Assembly (NCBI RefSeq): GCF_029407905.1
Contig: NC_073630.1
Location: 54,399,001 to 54,463,000, forward strand
Source of the DNA: Bubalus kerabau
Lineage: Eukaryota; Chordata; Mammalia; Artiodactyla; Bovidae
DNA length: 64,000 bases
Direction of reading: 5' to 3'
How positions within the stretch are numbered: position 1 is the first letter of the stretch; each line of letters starts with the position of its first letter. A model generated the notes under the pieces. That model worked only from the letters and a program-made list of their open reading frames with translations, ran no database searches and was not told where the DNA came from. The translations under genes and the position numbers were made by a program. Of this stretch, positions 46,280 through 57,145 are shown piece after piece.

Positions 46280-47518
46280 AGGGATTGCCTACAGGTCTTG
46301 AACAACAAACTACATTACTGGAATTTAGGAAAGATGTTCTAGTACCAAAAGAAAAAGTGATAACTGAGGTCTTCCTGAGAATGGGGACTAAAGTCAAAAA
46401 TTTCTGGATGACTGAATGCATTAAATATTGGTGGTAATAGCAGAGGATAGTGGGTGAAATGAGATGAATATGGGGGTAAAACTGCACTGGATAAGATATG
46501 CCAGGATTGCTGTGCTACTAAGGTTCAAATCACCAAATTTTTTTATAGTTTAGTTCGGATTCCATTGTATCCAATTTGTCGTTAAGGGAGGAAATTTTAT
46601 TACTCTCTGTTGTAATAGCTCTCAAATTTCCCCTAACGAATTACTCAAATGGATTGAGTTATTTTACTTCTTAAAAAAGTATAACCTGAAATTTGCTGGA
46701 AAATGTTGTTTGTTGAATTCATGAGAATTTATTTTCTGTCACTGAGAAAAAGCAAGTCTTGTTTAATTGCTAGCAAAACAGCAAAGGCAAGAAGGAAGAT
46801 CTTCAGGAGTAGGAGCGTAGATTTGGGGCAGATACCCCTACATCTAGCCCAAGTGTCTTCTAGAATTCCTCCAAAGAACAAATACTGCTAGAAGCCTTCT
46901 TGTTTCTCAAGACAAGTGCTAAGTTCTGGTGTCATTAGATTAATTCCAATCAGAGCAATTTTTTTCTCCCTTCCTTCCTTCCTCCCTTTATTCCTTCCTT
47001 CCTTTCATTCTTAAATGTATATTTCTCTCTTTGATTACTAATTATAATGCTTTGGGTGACCTAAAGAGGAAAACAAAACAGAAATTCTTCACAAACACTT
47101 AATGATTTCCTACTAAATATAAAAGTTCCTTTTTTTTTAATTCAAGCATCCTTCATTTCATAACCAAAAGTCAGATACTTAATGAACTAAATTGGCTAAT
47201 AGAGACTTTCACTGTGTAAGCCTCCCATTTTTCTTGATAATGATAATGATAAGAAATAGAGGAAGCTATCTTGAGAGTTGACTAACTGGAAATTACCAGT
47301 TGTGTGTTGGCTACTTAAAAAGATTAATCTTTCCCTCAAGCTAATTTCTGATAATTAACCAAAATATCCAGGAGTGCCAAGACATATTAAGCACGTAAGG
47401 TAGTATTTTATAACCACCTTTGGAAAGGATAGCCCAGCTCAGGAGTCCCTATTGTGTGGCCATATTTAGTGGCCACGGTAACCATTTAAAAAATGCTGGC
47501 ATATTACTGTGTTGTTTT
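46280..47518. other. Unique non-coding sequence with TTCC microsatellite
   Basis: An interrupted (CCTT)n tract is at about 46973-47010. No exon recognised. Confidence 0.5.
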
Positions 47519-47690
47519 TGTTGTTCACGTGCTGTCATTTCTGACTTTTTGTGACCTCATGGACTTTAGCTCGCCAGGCTTCCCTGTCCTCCACTATTTC
47601 CGGGAGTTTCCTCAAATTCAGGTCCATTAAGTCAGTGATGCTATGTAACCATCACATCCTCAGCCACCCTCGTCTTCTTTTGCCTTCTAT
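47519..47690 (-). repeat. BovB-type 3' end, diverged
   Basis: TTGTTGTTCACGTGCTGTCA, then CCAGGCTTCCCTGTCCTCCA, then TAAGTCAGTGATGCTATGTA matches the reversed BovB end, with many changes. Older copy. Confidence 0.8.
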
Positions 47691-47783
47691 TCACTCTATT
47701 TAAAGTATATTTTATGAGGTCTATTTTGAAGAAAATAGAGTCGGATGGGGGATGGGAATTAGTAACAACTATAGAAGAAAGCC

Positions 47784-48052
47784 GGAGAAGGTAATGGCAC
47801 CCCACTCCAGTACTCTTGCCTGGAAAATCCCATGGATGGAGGAGCCTGGTGGGCTGCAGTCCATGGGGTCGTTGAGGGTCGGACACGACTGAGGGACTTC
47901 ACTTTCACTTTTCCCTTTCATGCATTGGAGAAGGAAATGGCAACCCACTCCAGTGTTCTTGCCTGGAGAATCCCAGGGACGGGGGAGCCTGGTGGGCTGC
48001 CGTCTATGGGGTCGCACAGAGTCGGACACGACTGAAGTGACTTAGCAGCAGC
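47784..48052 (+). mobile_element. Bov-A2 SINE, full length, 13-bp TSD
   Basis: GGAGAAGGTAATGGCACCCC through both half-units to TGACTTAGCAGCAGC. Perfect TSD ATAGAAGAAAGCC at 47771-47783 and 48053-48065. Confidence 0.97.
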
Positions 48053-48065
48053 ATAGAAGAAAGCC

Positions 48066-48302
48066 ACCCTTTATTTAATTGGCTTGTATTTCTCTTATTC
48101 TTTCTCACTCTTATTAGCCTAAGTTAAGCACACAGGTTGTAACTCTTTGGAACTACCGTATGTAGTTCTCTGGCCAGTGACTGATTTTGGAGCTGGCAGC
48201 AGGGTGACTGCCAGCAGAGAGAATCCAGGGAGCAGATAACCCCTTAGAAAAATAGAGCCAAAGCAGTACTTTACAAACCTACTCTGTTTCCCTTTCATTT
48301 CT
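48066..48302. other. Unique sequence
   Basis: Nothing recognised. Confidence 0.5.
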
Positions 48303-48362
<60 letters not shown>

Positions 48363-48395
48363 TGTGTCTGTGTGTGCGTGCATGCATGCGCGCAC
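48303..48395. repeat. Long TG microsatellite
   Basis: (TG)n with single TATG and TCTG interruptions, ending in GTGCGTGCATGCATGCGCGC alternating purine-pyrimidine DNA, a classical Z-DNA-prone composition. Produces spurious His/Thr-repeat frames on the other strand. Confidence 0.97.
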
Positions 48396-49067
48396 GTGCT
48401 GTGTTCTCCTACCAGGAACTGGGAAAATTGAAGTTTCACTGAACTTTGATTGACTCAAAGTGCTCATATGTTGGCTTATAAAACAGTCATGAAACAGATT
48501 TCCAAAGAATACATATCACTCTGGCATGTTCTAAAAATGTATAATGTCGTATCTCCAAAATCATTACAATTCTTTTTTTCTCCCTCATTATTTATATAAT
48601 ACAGGTTGTCCCTCACTCACACAGGGAAAATCATTATATAAGAATAGTTTTACTTACATAAAAACCCTGACATTCTTAGTGATTTTTTAATATCTGAGGA
48701 AGACTACTAAGTGTTCAAGCAACGGGCATTTTCCAGAGATAATATTACCTGTGCCCATTTGTTTTATATTTTTAAAGTACTTCCACTTTACAAAGCAAAA
48801 TGATGTCAGTTTACCCAGCTTTACTTGTCACATTTATTTATTTATTCGTCTATTCATTTTTAGCTCCTGAACACTTTTTATATGCTGAAAGCTTCGTAGA
48901 ATTGATTCACTTTTCATGTTACACTAGTGAAAAATGCTCTTTGGCCTGAAATTACAATTACTTTAAAATTTATCAATGCCTATTATCTCTGAATGTTGAA
49001 GCTGGCCTCCCTTCCACAAAAGTTTGCAAGTGTTTAAACCAAACAGGATCTTGAGTGCTCCCAAAGC
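48396..49067. other. Unique sequence
   Basis: ATACAGGTTGTCCCTCACTC at 48600-48619 weakly resembles a TcMar-Tigger end; not supported further. No exon recognised. Confidence 0.45.
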
Positions 49068-49553
49068 AGTCCATCACCAAATCTGGGAGCTTGCTCAAAC
49101 TCATGTCCATTGAGCCGGTGATGCCATCCAACCATCATATCCTCTGTTGTCCCCTTCTCCTCCTGCCTTCAATCTTTCCCAGCATCAGGGCATTTCCAAT
49201 GAGTCAGTTCTTTGAATCAGGTGGTCAAAGTATTGTAGCTTCAGCTTCAGCATCAGTCCTTCTAATGAATATTCAGGACTGATTTCCTTTAGGAATGACT
49301 GATTGGATCTCCTTGCAGTCCAAGGGACTCTCAAGAGTCTTCTTCAACACCACAGTTCAAAAGCATCAATTCTTCAGCACTCAGCTTTCTTTATGGTCCA
49401 ACTCTCATATCAGTACATGACTACTGGAAAAACCACAGCTTTGACTAGATGGACCTTTGTCAGCAAAGTAATACCTCTGCTTTTTAATATGCTTTCTAGG
49501 TTGGTCATAGCTTTGTTCCAAGAGCAAGTGTCTTTTCATTTCATGGCTTTAAT
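49068..49553 (-). mobile_element. BovB fragment lacking its 3' tail
   Basis: Begins at AGTCCATCACCAAATCTGGG, about 70-75 bases inside the usual 3' end, and runs back to TGTCTTTTCATTTCATGGCT. Most copies here keep the CTGAACTGAA tail; this one does not, so the end was deleted or never integrated. Confidence 0.9.
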
Positions 49554-50212
49554 TATTTGTGAATAGTTGCCGCCAATGAAAATATGTGGTTATTTAAAAA
49601 ATCTGAATAACTTTTAATTTTAAACATGTAATACTGATAAACAGGCATTTAGAGTATCATTCTTCAAAAGCTTTCTATGTACAACAGATATGAAAAAAAA
49701 TAGTAATATTTAGATCAGTTTTCTTTTTCTTTTTTTTTTTAGATCAGTTTTCTTATTTGGAAGAGTTAGAACTTATCTAGGTAGGTAACACTGGGTTCTT
49801 TTCTCTGTGGCACCTTTCTATTTGTCCTCAATCTTCTCAGCCCCTCTCATTTTTTTCTGTCCCTAACATTGTTTCCCAGATAATTCGCCCCATTTCTGTC
49901 TATGAGGGCTCAGTAAGGTGTTTTGTACTCAAAGCAAGACCTGCTTTTTCCAATACTTTCTCTTGGAGCCAATATACAATTTTTCTTCTGCTCTCTCTTC
50001 TCTTGGCCTTCTATTTCTGGAGGACTTGTATGGAAGCAAAGTTTGCAATGTGGTAGAATGTTAAGAGATATGATCAAATGCAAATCTGCAAGCATGATTT
50101 TGTTCTCAGAAATTATCTGAATTGCATTTCAGTATTCATATTACTCTTCCCACCTTTCCCTCATTACAGTCAGAGGCATGGAAATTTCACGTGGCTCGTT
50201 ATTGTGTGTGAA
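49554..50212. other. Unique sequence with short T-runs
   Basis: AGATCAGTTTTCTT is repeated at 49712-49725 and 49741-49754 around a T11 run. No exon recognised. Confidence 0.5.
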
Positions 50213-50402
50213 ATTGTGAAAGTGTTAGTCATTTCACTTGTGTCCAATTCTTTGCAACCCCATAGACTGTAGCCTGCCAGGCTCCTCTGTCCATGGAGAT
50301 TCTCCAGGCAAGAATACTGGAGTGAGTTGCCATGCTCTCCTCTAGGGGATCTTCCCAATCCAGGTCTCCTGCCATGCTGGCAGATTCTTTGCCATTCTGA
50401 TC
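50213..50402 (-). mobile_element. Bov-tA SINE, minus strand
   Basis: GAAAGTGTTAGTCATTTCAC, then TGTAGCCTGCCAGGCTCCTC, then ATGCTGGCAGATTCTTTGCC. tRNA-like head truncated or degraded. Confidence 0.92.
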
Positions 50403-50911
50403 CACATATTACAAAGCTTAAATCTCAGGCTGCTTCTTTCCCCAGCCCTCTTCTCCTCTGGCCAGTCATGCCGTCTGAGCTATGAGGAAAGCCCAGTAAT
50501 CTCTGATCTGGTGCTTTTAAATGTGTTAAGGACTCTGACAATTATCTTTTCCCTCTCAAACACCATTTTGAAATAAAAATTTTGGTACTTAAATAACATG
50601 TGGAGACTGTTGCACTTTTGTTGATGCATATATGTTGATGTGAAGATGTGTATACCCTGTCTTCAAGTAAATCTAAAACTTTGCAGCTGATTATTTTTTC
50701 TTGCATACTCTGAATTTTCTTTGTTGTTCGGCCATATTTCATGAATATAGTTCAAAAGGTCATTATAATGTTGCAATGAACTAGATATTATACATATATG
50801 TGGCCCAATCTAAGTTCATAGGGGCCTGACTCTCTTTATCCTATGGTTATTGATGCATAAGAAAATATCTTATACATTAATCAAGACCTATCAATATCCA
50901 AGATAATTGGT
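50403..50911. other. Unique sequence
   Basis: Nothing recognised. Confidence 0.5.
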
Positions 50912-51040
50912 TTTCAATCCTGACTCTGCCTCCAGCATTATGTGTGACCTTGAGTACCTTCTATCCCTAAGGTACAAAGCCTTGTACCTTTCTGATCCTT
51001 GATTTTCTTATCTGTAAAATAGAATCATTATATGTCACTA
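50912..51040 (+). repeat. MIR fragment
   Basis: TTTTCAATCCTGACTCTGCC, then TGTGTGACCTTGAGTACCTT, then TTTTCTTATCTGTAAAATAG is the sense MIR order. Confidence 0.8.
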
Positions 51041-51463
51041 ATTATTTTTCAAGTACTTTTTCCATGGTAAGAATTGCATTTAATGGTAGGAATTATTTCT
51101 GAGTCTCACCATTGAACTAGATTTTTCAGTAGTGAATATACAGTCCTCATAAATTACTTCCTATGTTACATTCTAGCAAGTTTTTATTCACAGAGGTCAG
51201 TTTGATGGTATTTATTTTCCTATACGCTGATATGGCATCGTGGCCTCCACCCTGAGAATACCTTAGAACATTGCTATTAAAGAGAGTTTTTGTCATAGTT
51301 ATATTAAAGTCTCAAGAATTGTACTTCTTGTTTCTTTTCCATTCTTTGAACTATTAGAACAACAATGTTGATAGTTTTGGGAAATAAAGGGCCTTTTGCT
51401 TTCTTTTTTTTCCACTGCATAGAAGCTAAAGATGCCTCTGCTTTAAGATAATTAAAAAGAAAA
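51041..51463. other. Unique sequence
   Basis: Nothing recognised. Confidence 0.5.
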
Positions 51464-51692
51464 AAGGTAAAGGTAAAGGTGTGTGCATGCTCAGTTGTGT
51501 CTGACTCTTGGTGACCCCATGGACTGTAACCACCAGGCTCTTCTTTCCATGGAATTCTCCAGGCAATAGTACTAGAGTGAGTTGCCATTTCCTACTCCAT
51601 GGGATCTTCCTGACCCTAGGATCAAGTCTTCACCTCTTGAGTCTTCTGCATTGGCAGGCAGATTCTTTACCACTAAGCCACCTGGGAAGCCT
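51464..51692 (-). mobile_element. Bov-tA SINE, minus strand, with AAGGT tail repeat
   Basis: AAAGGTAAAGGTAAAGGT at the left is the reversed 3' tail expansion. The body CTCAGTTGTGTCTGACTCTT continues to AAGCCACCTGGGAAGCC. Confidence 0.94.
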
Positions 51693-53328
51693 ATGGGGTA
51701 TCAATATTCACTCTACATCTTACCAGTCTCACATAAAATAACATTGGGCATAGAAGAACTCAAGAGAACTGTTTACATTATAGCTTTCTGGTAACAAAAA
51801 CACACTTTTCCATAAGTATCAGATTAGTAATTCAGAGTCATAATAATCTGCAACTCACAAGATCATTATCTAACACTAAGATGTTACAACTATTTTTTCC
51901 TCTGAAGAGCATATTTAACTACTAGCACAAGCATAGGATTTCCTTTTATATCTAACAGAATTTAATCTTGCCCACAAAGTACTAACAGACAGAATGAAGC
52001 CAAACATGAACGTTAAGAACTACTCCTAACTTCACAATTCATATTTTTTTCTCTAATGGATTCTGAAGAGAAGAAAACACAGGGCTTGTAAAGAAATAAA
52101 TGAATAGGATTTCTTGATCACTCAGAAACAGGTGATTCATTCATTATTGAACAAAGGGGGAAAAACACTTCTAGTAATTATAATTAAATTGCTTATGTTT
52201 TAATTCTTAGAAGTTTCAAATTTTTCAATAATTTTTAAATTCTTAAAATTTAAGATTAAATTTTATTAATTTTGTGTAACAAAATATAAAATTTATCAGA
52301 ATATTTATTTACCTTTGCTTCTGTTTGCATATTTACTTATGATCATGAAAGATTAAAAGAAAAGTACAGTTTCAATGATTGGGATGCGGTAATCCCTCAC
52401 ATGCCTCATTTTCCTATTTGTATATTCTATTAATATCATTATCAAAAACCAAGATCAATAGTTTATTTGTGAAGAATTTAAAAACCACCAGAAAGTGTTG
52501 TAGCATTTGAAGTCTTATTAAGTTAATATTGACAGTAGATTATTGTTGAGAAACACGTTTCATTTTTGGATGCCTAGATTTATGACAGATTTAGTTACAA
52601 GGGACATGAATTTGATGTATAACACTGGAGTCTTTGAACTGCATGGGAAAATATCACAATTTTTCATTATATTAATGTCTTACATTGAGCTATCTGCTGC
52701 CTTGCTGCCCAAGGTTGAAGCAAATATTTTATTAGAAATCAAATCTATTTGAGACAATAAAAAGCCCATATTCCATCACTGAGTAAAGTACAAGCTCTTC
52801 AAAGTTGTTCTTTTAAATTAATAGAGTGTATCAGTTCATGTATTAGTATACAGCATCCAGGAATAATAAAGGATTAAGTTTTCACCCTTCTTCTTAACCT
52901 TGCTCTTTTATGTTGAGTCTTCTGATGCCAGTGTTGACTGATATGAAAATGCTTTGTGCTCTATGTCACTAAGTTTTTTTTTTTTTAACGTTGCCTCTAT
53001 TCTTTCTTTTTTGTTTTTTGGCCCAGTATAGAGATAGTCAGAATTCATATTTTTTACAGTTTAGAGTACTAGTCACTCCCCTTTGCGGCCAGGTTCTGTT
53101 CTGTTTCTATTGCTGGTGTGTGGACTCTATTAGAATGGAGAACTGCAGTGGCAGAGCAGGGGAGGGCAGGAAGGAAGAAGAGGGAACACTGGATACATGT
53201 GTCATTCTCTAGTTCTTTTTCCCTTTTCACGTGCCGCTGTCCTTAGGAGTGTTCACCAATCTTTCCAGTAAACTCTCCCATCTCCGATTTCTTTCCCAGT
53301 TTTTACTACTCCTTTTCTCCATCCCTGG
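51693..53328. other. Unique AT-rich non-coding sequence
   Basis: 1.6 kb, nothing recognised; frames of 69-73 codons lack support. Confidence 0.5.
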
Positions 53329-53540
53329 GCTTCCCTAGTGGCTTAGATGGTAAAGAATCTGCCTACAATGTAGGTGATCTGGGTTCGAACCCTGGGTTAG
53401 GAAGATCCCCTGGAGAAGAGAATGGTTACTCAGTCCAGTATTCTTGCCTGGAGAATTCCATGGACAGAGGAGCCTGGCAGGCTATAGTCCATGGGATCCC
53501 AAAGAGTCAGACACTAGTGAGCGATTAACACTTTCACTTT
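53329..53540 (+). mobile_element. Bov-tA SINE, full length, good tRNA-like head
   Basis: GGGCTTCCCTAGTGGCTTAG, then GATCTGGGTTCGAACCCTGG. The B-box-like GGTTCGAACCC is exact, and TGGCTTAGATGG sits in the A-box position. The body ends AGCGATTAACACTTTCACTT. It keeps the best-preserved Pol III promoter of the SINEs in this window. Confidence 0.95.
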
Positions 53541-55267
53541 CTTTCTCCTCCACCCACTTTTCCTGGTGGATCTATCTATGCTCTGGCTTTTTCTTTCAAG
53601 ATAACCTCCACTCTTTTCTCACCCGTAGGAGATAAAATCATGGTGCCTCTCAAGCCTGACATCCACGTTTGATTGATCTTCAGAACAAAGCTAGCATCTC
53701 TACCCAAATACTGAATTTTAGAATCCTTTTTCAAATTTCCTCCTTTTTAAATTAATTAATAAAATAACCCTTAACCTTTTTCATATCATGTATGGACTGC
53801 TATGTTATGTGTTAAATGCCATCAAGGGTTCTTTTATTTTTCAGTTACTCTACTGACCTCCTTCACATTTAACAGTAACTTCTCTGTCCACCCTGTTTTT
53901 GAGTGTCATTTCTTGTACTGTCCTTCATATCTACAAGATAGGAGGGGCACTTGAGTCTAGGTCTGATAGTACCTAGAATATTCCTGCAGAATTAAAGAGG
54001 AATTTAAAGATTTTCTGAATTATTGATTTTTGAGGAGTTAAAGATAGGAATAAAAATATTTCAGTGGTTTAAACAGTAAACATTAATTGCAGTTGGGATC
54101 TGCCAGATATACAACCTGTTCTTCTCACAAAACTCAATTTATCATTTATAGGAAAGCGATTAGCAACATGCCTCTACATTTGTCCAGACATCTCTTCCCT
54201 CTTCCTGAGATCAAGGAAGTAGTGCAGGGGGTCCCTTGTGTAGCTTTACTTTGCTCTCTGACTACATCTATACAAGAAATCAAGCTGGTATTACATTGGC
54301 CAAACAATTTGGAAAATATTGTTATTATTATATACACATACATCTATATTTATATGTATACATGTATCTTCATCTATCTAATCTATACTGTAATTTTCTT
54401 TTTAATAGAAAACAGAAAATATATCAACTTTGTTTTAAACCATTCTTAGTATGAATCAAAGGATTTCTGGTATTTATTGGACAAAGATGAAAATCAATCT
54501 CCCATAATTTAAGAGAGAATGGTAATTTGTTGTAAAGTCAATACATGGGTTACTAACTTTCAAATCAATGATGCTGTTTGTTTAACAGAGAGCTAACTTG
54601 AGAAGTCCAAAAAGCTGTCTGCTTTCTCTGATTATCCCAAAATTCTCATTGAATTTACATTTTCCAAAATAAAAGCAAAGCAAACTTACCAGGATTGGAT
54701 CATTTATATACAACTGGAAATATTTCATACTCAGAAAAATACTATCATTATACATTTGCATCAGCATTGATAGTTTTGTTTTTCATCAGATTTTATTGCA
54801 AGCAGTGTAGGAGAGATTTCTTAACCCTAAAATGTTAACACATTTTGTTTCTAAATGTATGTGTCCAAGTATAAATCAAGTGGCCATAATCAGTATGCAT
54901 TTCTTGTAGAATGGAAACATAAGTGACATTTTGAAATATTTTAATTGCATGTTCAGAAGTGCTAGTGGATATGCCAAAGTGAAAATGCAATCCTGAAACT
55001 AATTAATGTGGCTTCATTTATCAAGAGCACTAGAGCTCTTATAAATACTAATAATAGCATTGTAACAGCTTATTTCCGTTTGTCTGTTGACACTCTGTGC
55101 TGTCATAGTGCCCCACACCATTGAGTCGAAGAAAGTCTTTGTGTGGATTTAACAAAAAGCGTTCCACATTGTTTTGTAGTAAATCCTAAGACTTCTTACA
55201 CCAGGTGATCTTACACTAGTGTCTATAGTACTGAGATTGATGGACTAGAAAAAACAACTATTTTATT
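53541..55267. other. Unique AT-rich non-coding sequence
   Basis: A TA/CA/TC-mixed low-complexity patch is at 54328-54390. No exon recognised. Confidence 0.5.
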
Positions 55268-55319
55268 GTTTACAGAGCTGGAGAAATAAAGGTAGTTTAC
55301 AGAGCTGGAGAAATAAAGG
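55268..55319. repeat. Tandem duplication, 27-bp period
   Basis: TTTACAGAGCTGGAGAAATA occurs at 55269 and 55296, with unit GTTTACAGAGCTGGAGAAAT-AAAGG plus TA. Two identical copies, so a recent slippage event. Confidence 0.95.
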
Positions 55320-55639
55320 AATCAGTAAAATACATTCTACATTCAGATACGTTACTTTTTAAAAATATATGAAATACAAAAAAATCACATGGCTCATCTG
55401 TGCAGGAGGTAAAGGTGAGCTGAAGGGAGGGATCAATATGGAGGTGTTAGTTTTAATATAAGGTTTTGCTTCATAAATAGCACTACACTGAAACAGAAAA
55501 GTCTGTTTAAAATGGCACTCTTGGATAATGGTCAGCCTTCATTTGTCATCATTAAATATCTAGGAATCTTTGCTAGGGCAGTGTTTGTCTATCACTGCTG
55601 TTGTGTTTGAATGAAAAGAGTACTGGATTAGGAATTCTA
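55320..55639. other. Unique sequence
   Basis: Nothing recognised. Confidence 0.5.
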
Positions 55640-55990
55640 GATTTTTTTTTTTTTTTAAGTGGTAGGATTATTGTCTCAAAATGTGTTAGTTTCTGCTGTA
55701 CAACAATGTTAATCAATTGTAGCTGTACATATATCTTCTCCTTCTTGAGCCTCCCTTCCAACTCCTGGCATCCCACCCCTCTAGGTCATCATAGAGCACC
55801 ATGCTGAGCTTCTTACCTTATATAGCAGCTTCCCACTATCTCTCTGTTTTTTACATGGTAGTGTATATATGTCAACAGTACTCTCTTGATTTGTCCCACC
55901 TTCTCCTTGTGCCACTGTGTCCATAAATCCTTTCTCTATGTCTGTGTCACTATTCCTGTCTTGCAAATAGGTTCATTAGTACTAGATGTG
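55640..55990 (-). mobile_element. L1 3' end fragment
   Basis: T14 (reversed A-tail) is followed by GTGTTAGTTTCTGCTGTACA, then CACCCCTCTAGGTCATCATA, then TAGCAGCTTCCCACTATCTC, then TGCAAATAGGTTCATTAGTA. This is the reversed 3' UTR of an artiodactyl L1, truncated at about 55990. Different subfamily from the full-length copy at 34-42 kb. Confidence 0.8.
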
Positions 55991-56789
55991 GCCTTGGATC
56001 TTCTCTTACTTGGAAATTTTTTTTCATCCAACTTTATTTCTCAGGTCTTCATTTTCTTCATACATAAACATAAGAAGTTGAAGTCTCAAATGTTTAGGGC
56101 CTTTTCAACGAATTCTAAAAGTCTGTGATTTCGGAATCATTAATATAGGCTTCCCAAATAAAGAATACAGTGAGAGCAAAGTTAATATAATTATATCCAA
56201 GAGAAAAATGCCTACCAATGTGTAATTCTAAAAATTATTTGTGGGTCCTTTATAGTCATCTAAAGGCATCTGAAAGCAACCGGTTTGGTCCTTTCTATGG
56301 CAATGAAATTTACAAGTTAAGTACAGAGATCTCCATGGGCAATAGAATAATCCAAGTAAAATGTGGCAAAGGCATGTTAAATCCAAACAAAACTCTCATA
56401 TGGGAAAAGGAAAAACAAACAAACAAATAGCCATTAGGAAGCTAAATATGTATGAAAAGAAATTCCGCTCAAACTTGAACTACATTAGTCATTTGGGGCA
56501 AAGGCTAGGTTTAGTAACATTGTTCAAGGAAAGTAAGGCCACATTTCTACATTGTTTTTTATGTCCTCTTGCTAAAAAGTTTCATTTGTCTTTGTTTTGA
56601 GCCTCAAGTACAGCTAAGTATTTATTGAATTTGCATTTGATTCCTCTTTAGGAAGCTTATAAATCATCACCCTCATTATTTCAACAAATATTATTCTATA
56701 TTAGTTTGGTTATAGAACTGGCCTTCAGTTTTAGTTATTTTAATGTGTAAACTGAGATAGGAAAGAGGAACACTTTGGATTTTAGTGGT
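55991..56789. other. Unique sequence
   Basis: Nothing recognised. Overlapping frames of 70-80 codons lack support. Confidence 0.5.
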
Positions 56790-56990
56790 AACTATGCAAT
56801 CAACTTACAAGCTCTGTAACCTTGAACTATTTACTTAGTCTCTCGGATATTCAGTATTCTCATTAAAAAAATTAATAAAATCCATAACTTCCTGAATTAG
56901 AGTGAGATGAAAAAAATGTATATAAAGCATGTATCATAGTGCCTGTAATAGAGCAGGTCTTCATCAATTCTCAGTTGATCTTCCTTCAAA
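56790..56990 (+). repeat. MIR fragment, nearly full length
   Basis: CAATCAACTTACAAGCTCTG, then ATTCTCATTAAAAAAATTAA, then ATCATAGTGCCTGTAATAGA follows the sense MIR from core to 3' end. Confidence 0.65.
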
Positions 56991-57044
56991 TTACTTATTC
57001 TCATATTGAAATAAGCACATTTCTTAATTTTTGAAATTTATAAA

Positions 57045-57145
57045 TCAGTGATTTGCTCCTGGCTTTGCTGCCAGTTGTGGGACCTTGTGCAAACCACTGT
57101 CTTTTTGCACTCCAGTGTTCTTATCTGTAAAAGAAGATCTGAACT
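57045..57145 (+). repeat. MIR fragment
   Basis: TCCTGGCTTTGCTGCCAGTT, then GTGGGACCTTGTGCAAACCA, then TTCTTATCTGTAAAAGAAGA. Confidence 0.65.

Noticed and set aside
48119..48467. Histidine/threonine-repeat frames
   Set aside because: Produced by translating the TG microsatellite on the other strand.
48600..48625. Tigger-like terminal sequence
   Set aside because: Only about 15 bases match from memory; no body or opposite end was found.
53329..53420. tRNA gene suggested by GGTTCGAACCC and A-box-like sequence
   Set aside because: It is the head of a Bov-tA SINE; there is no complete cloverleaf.
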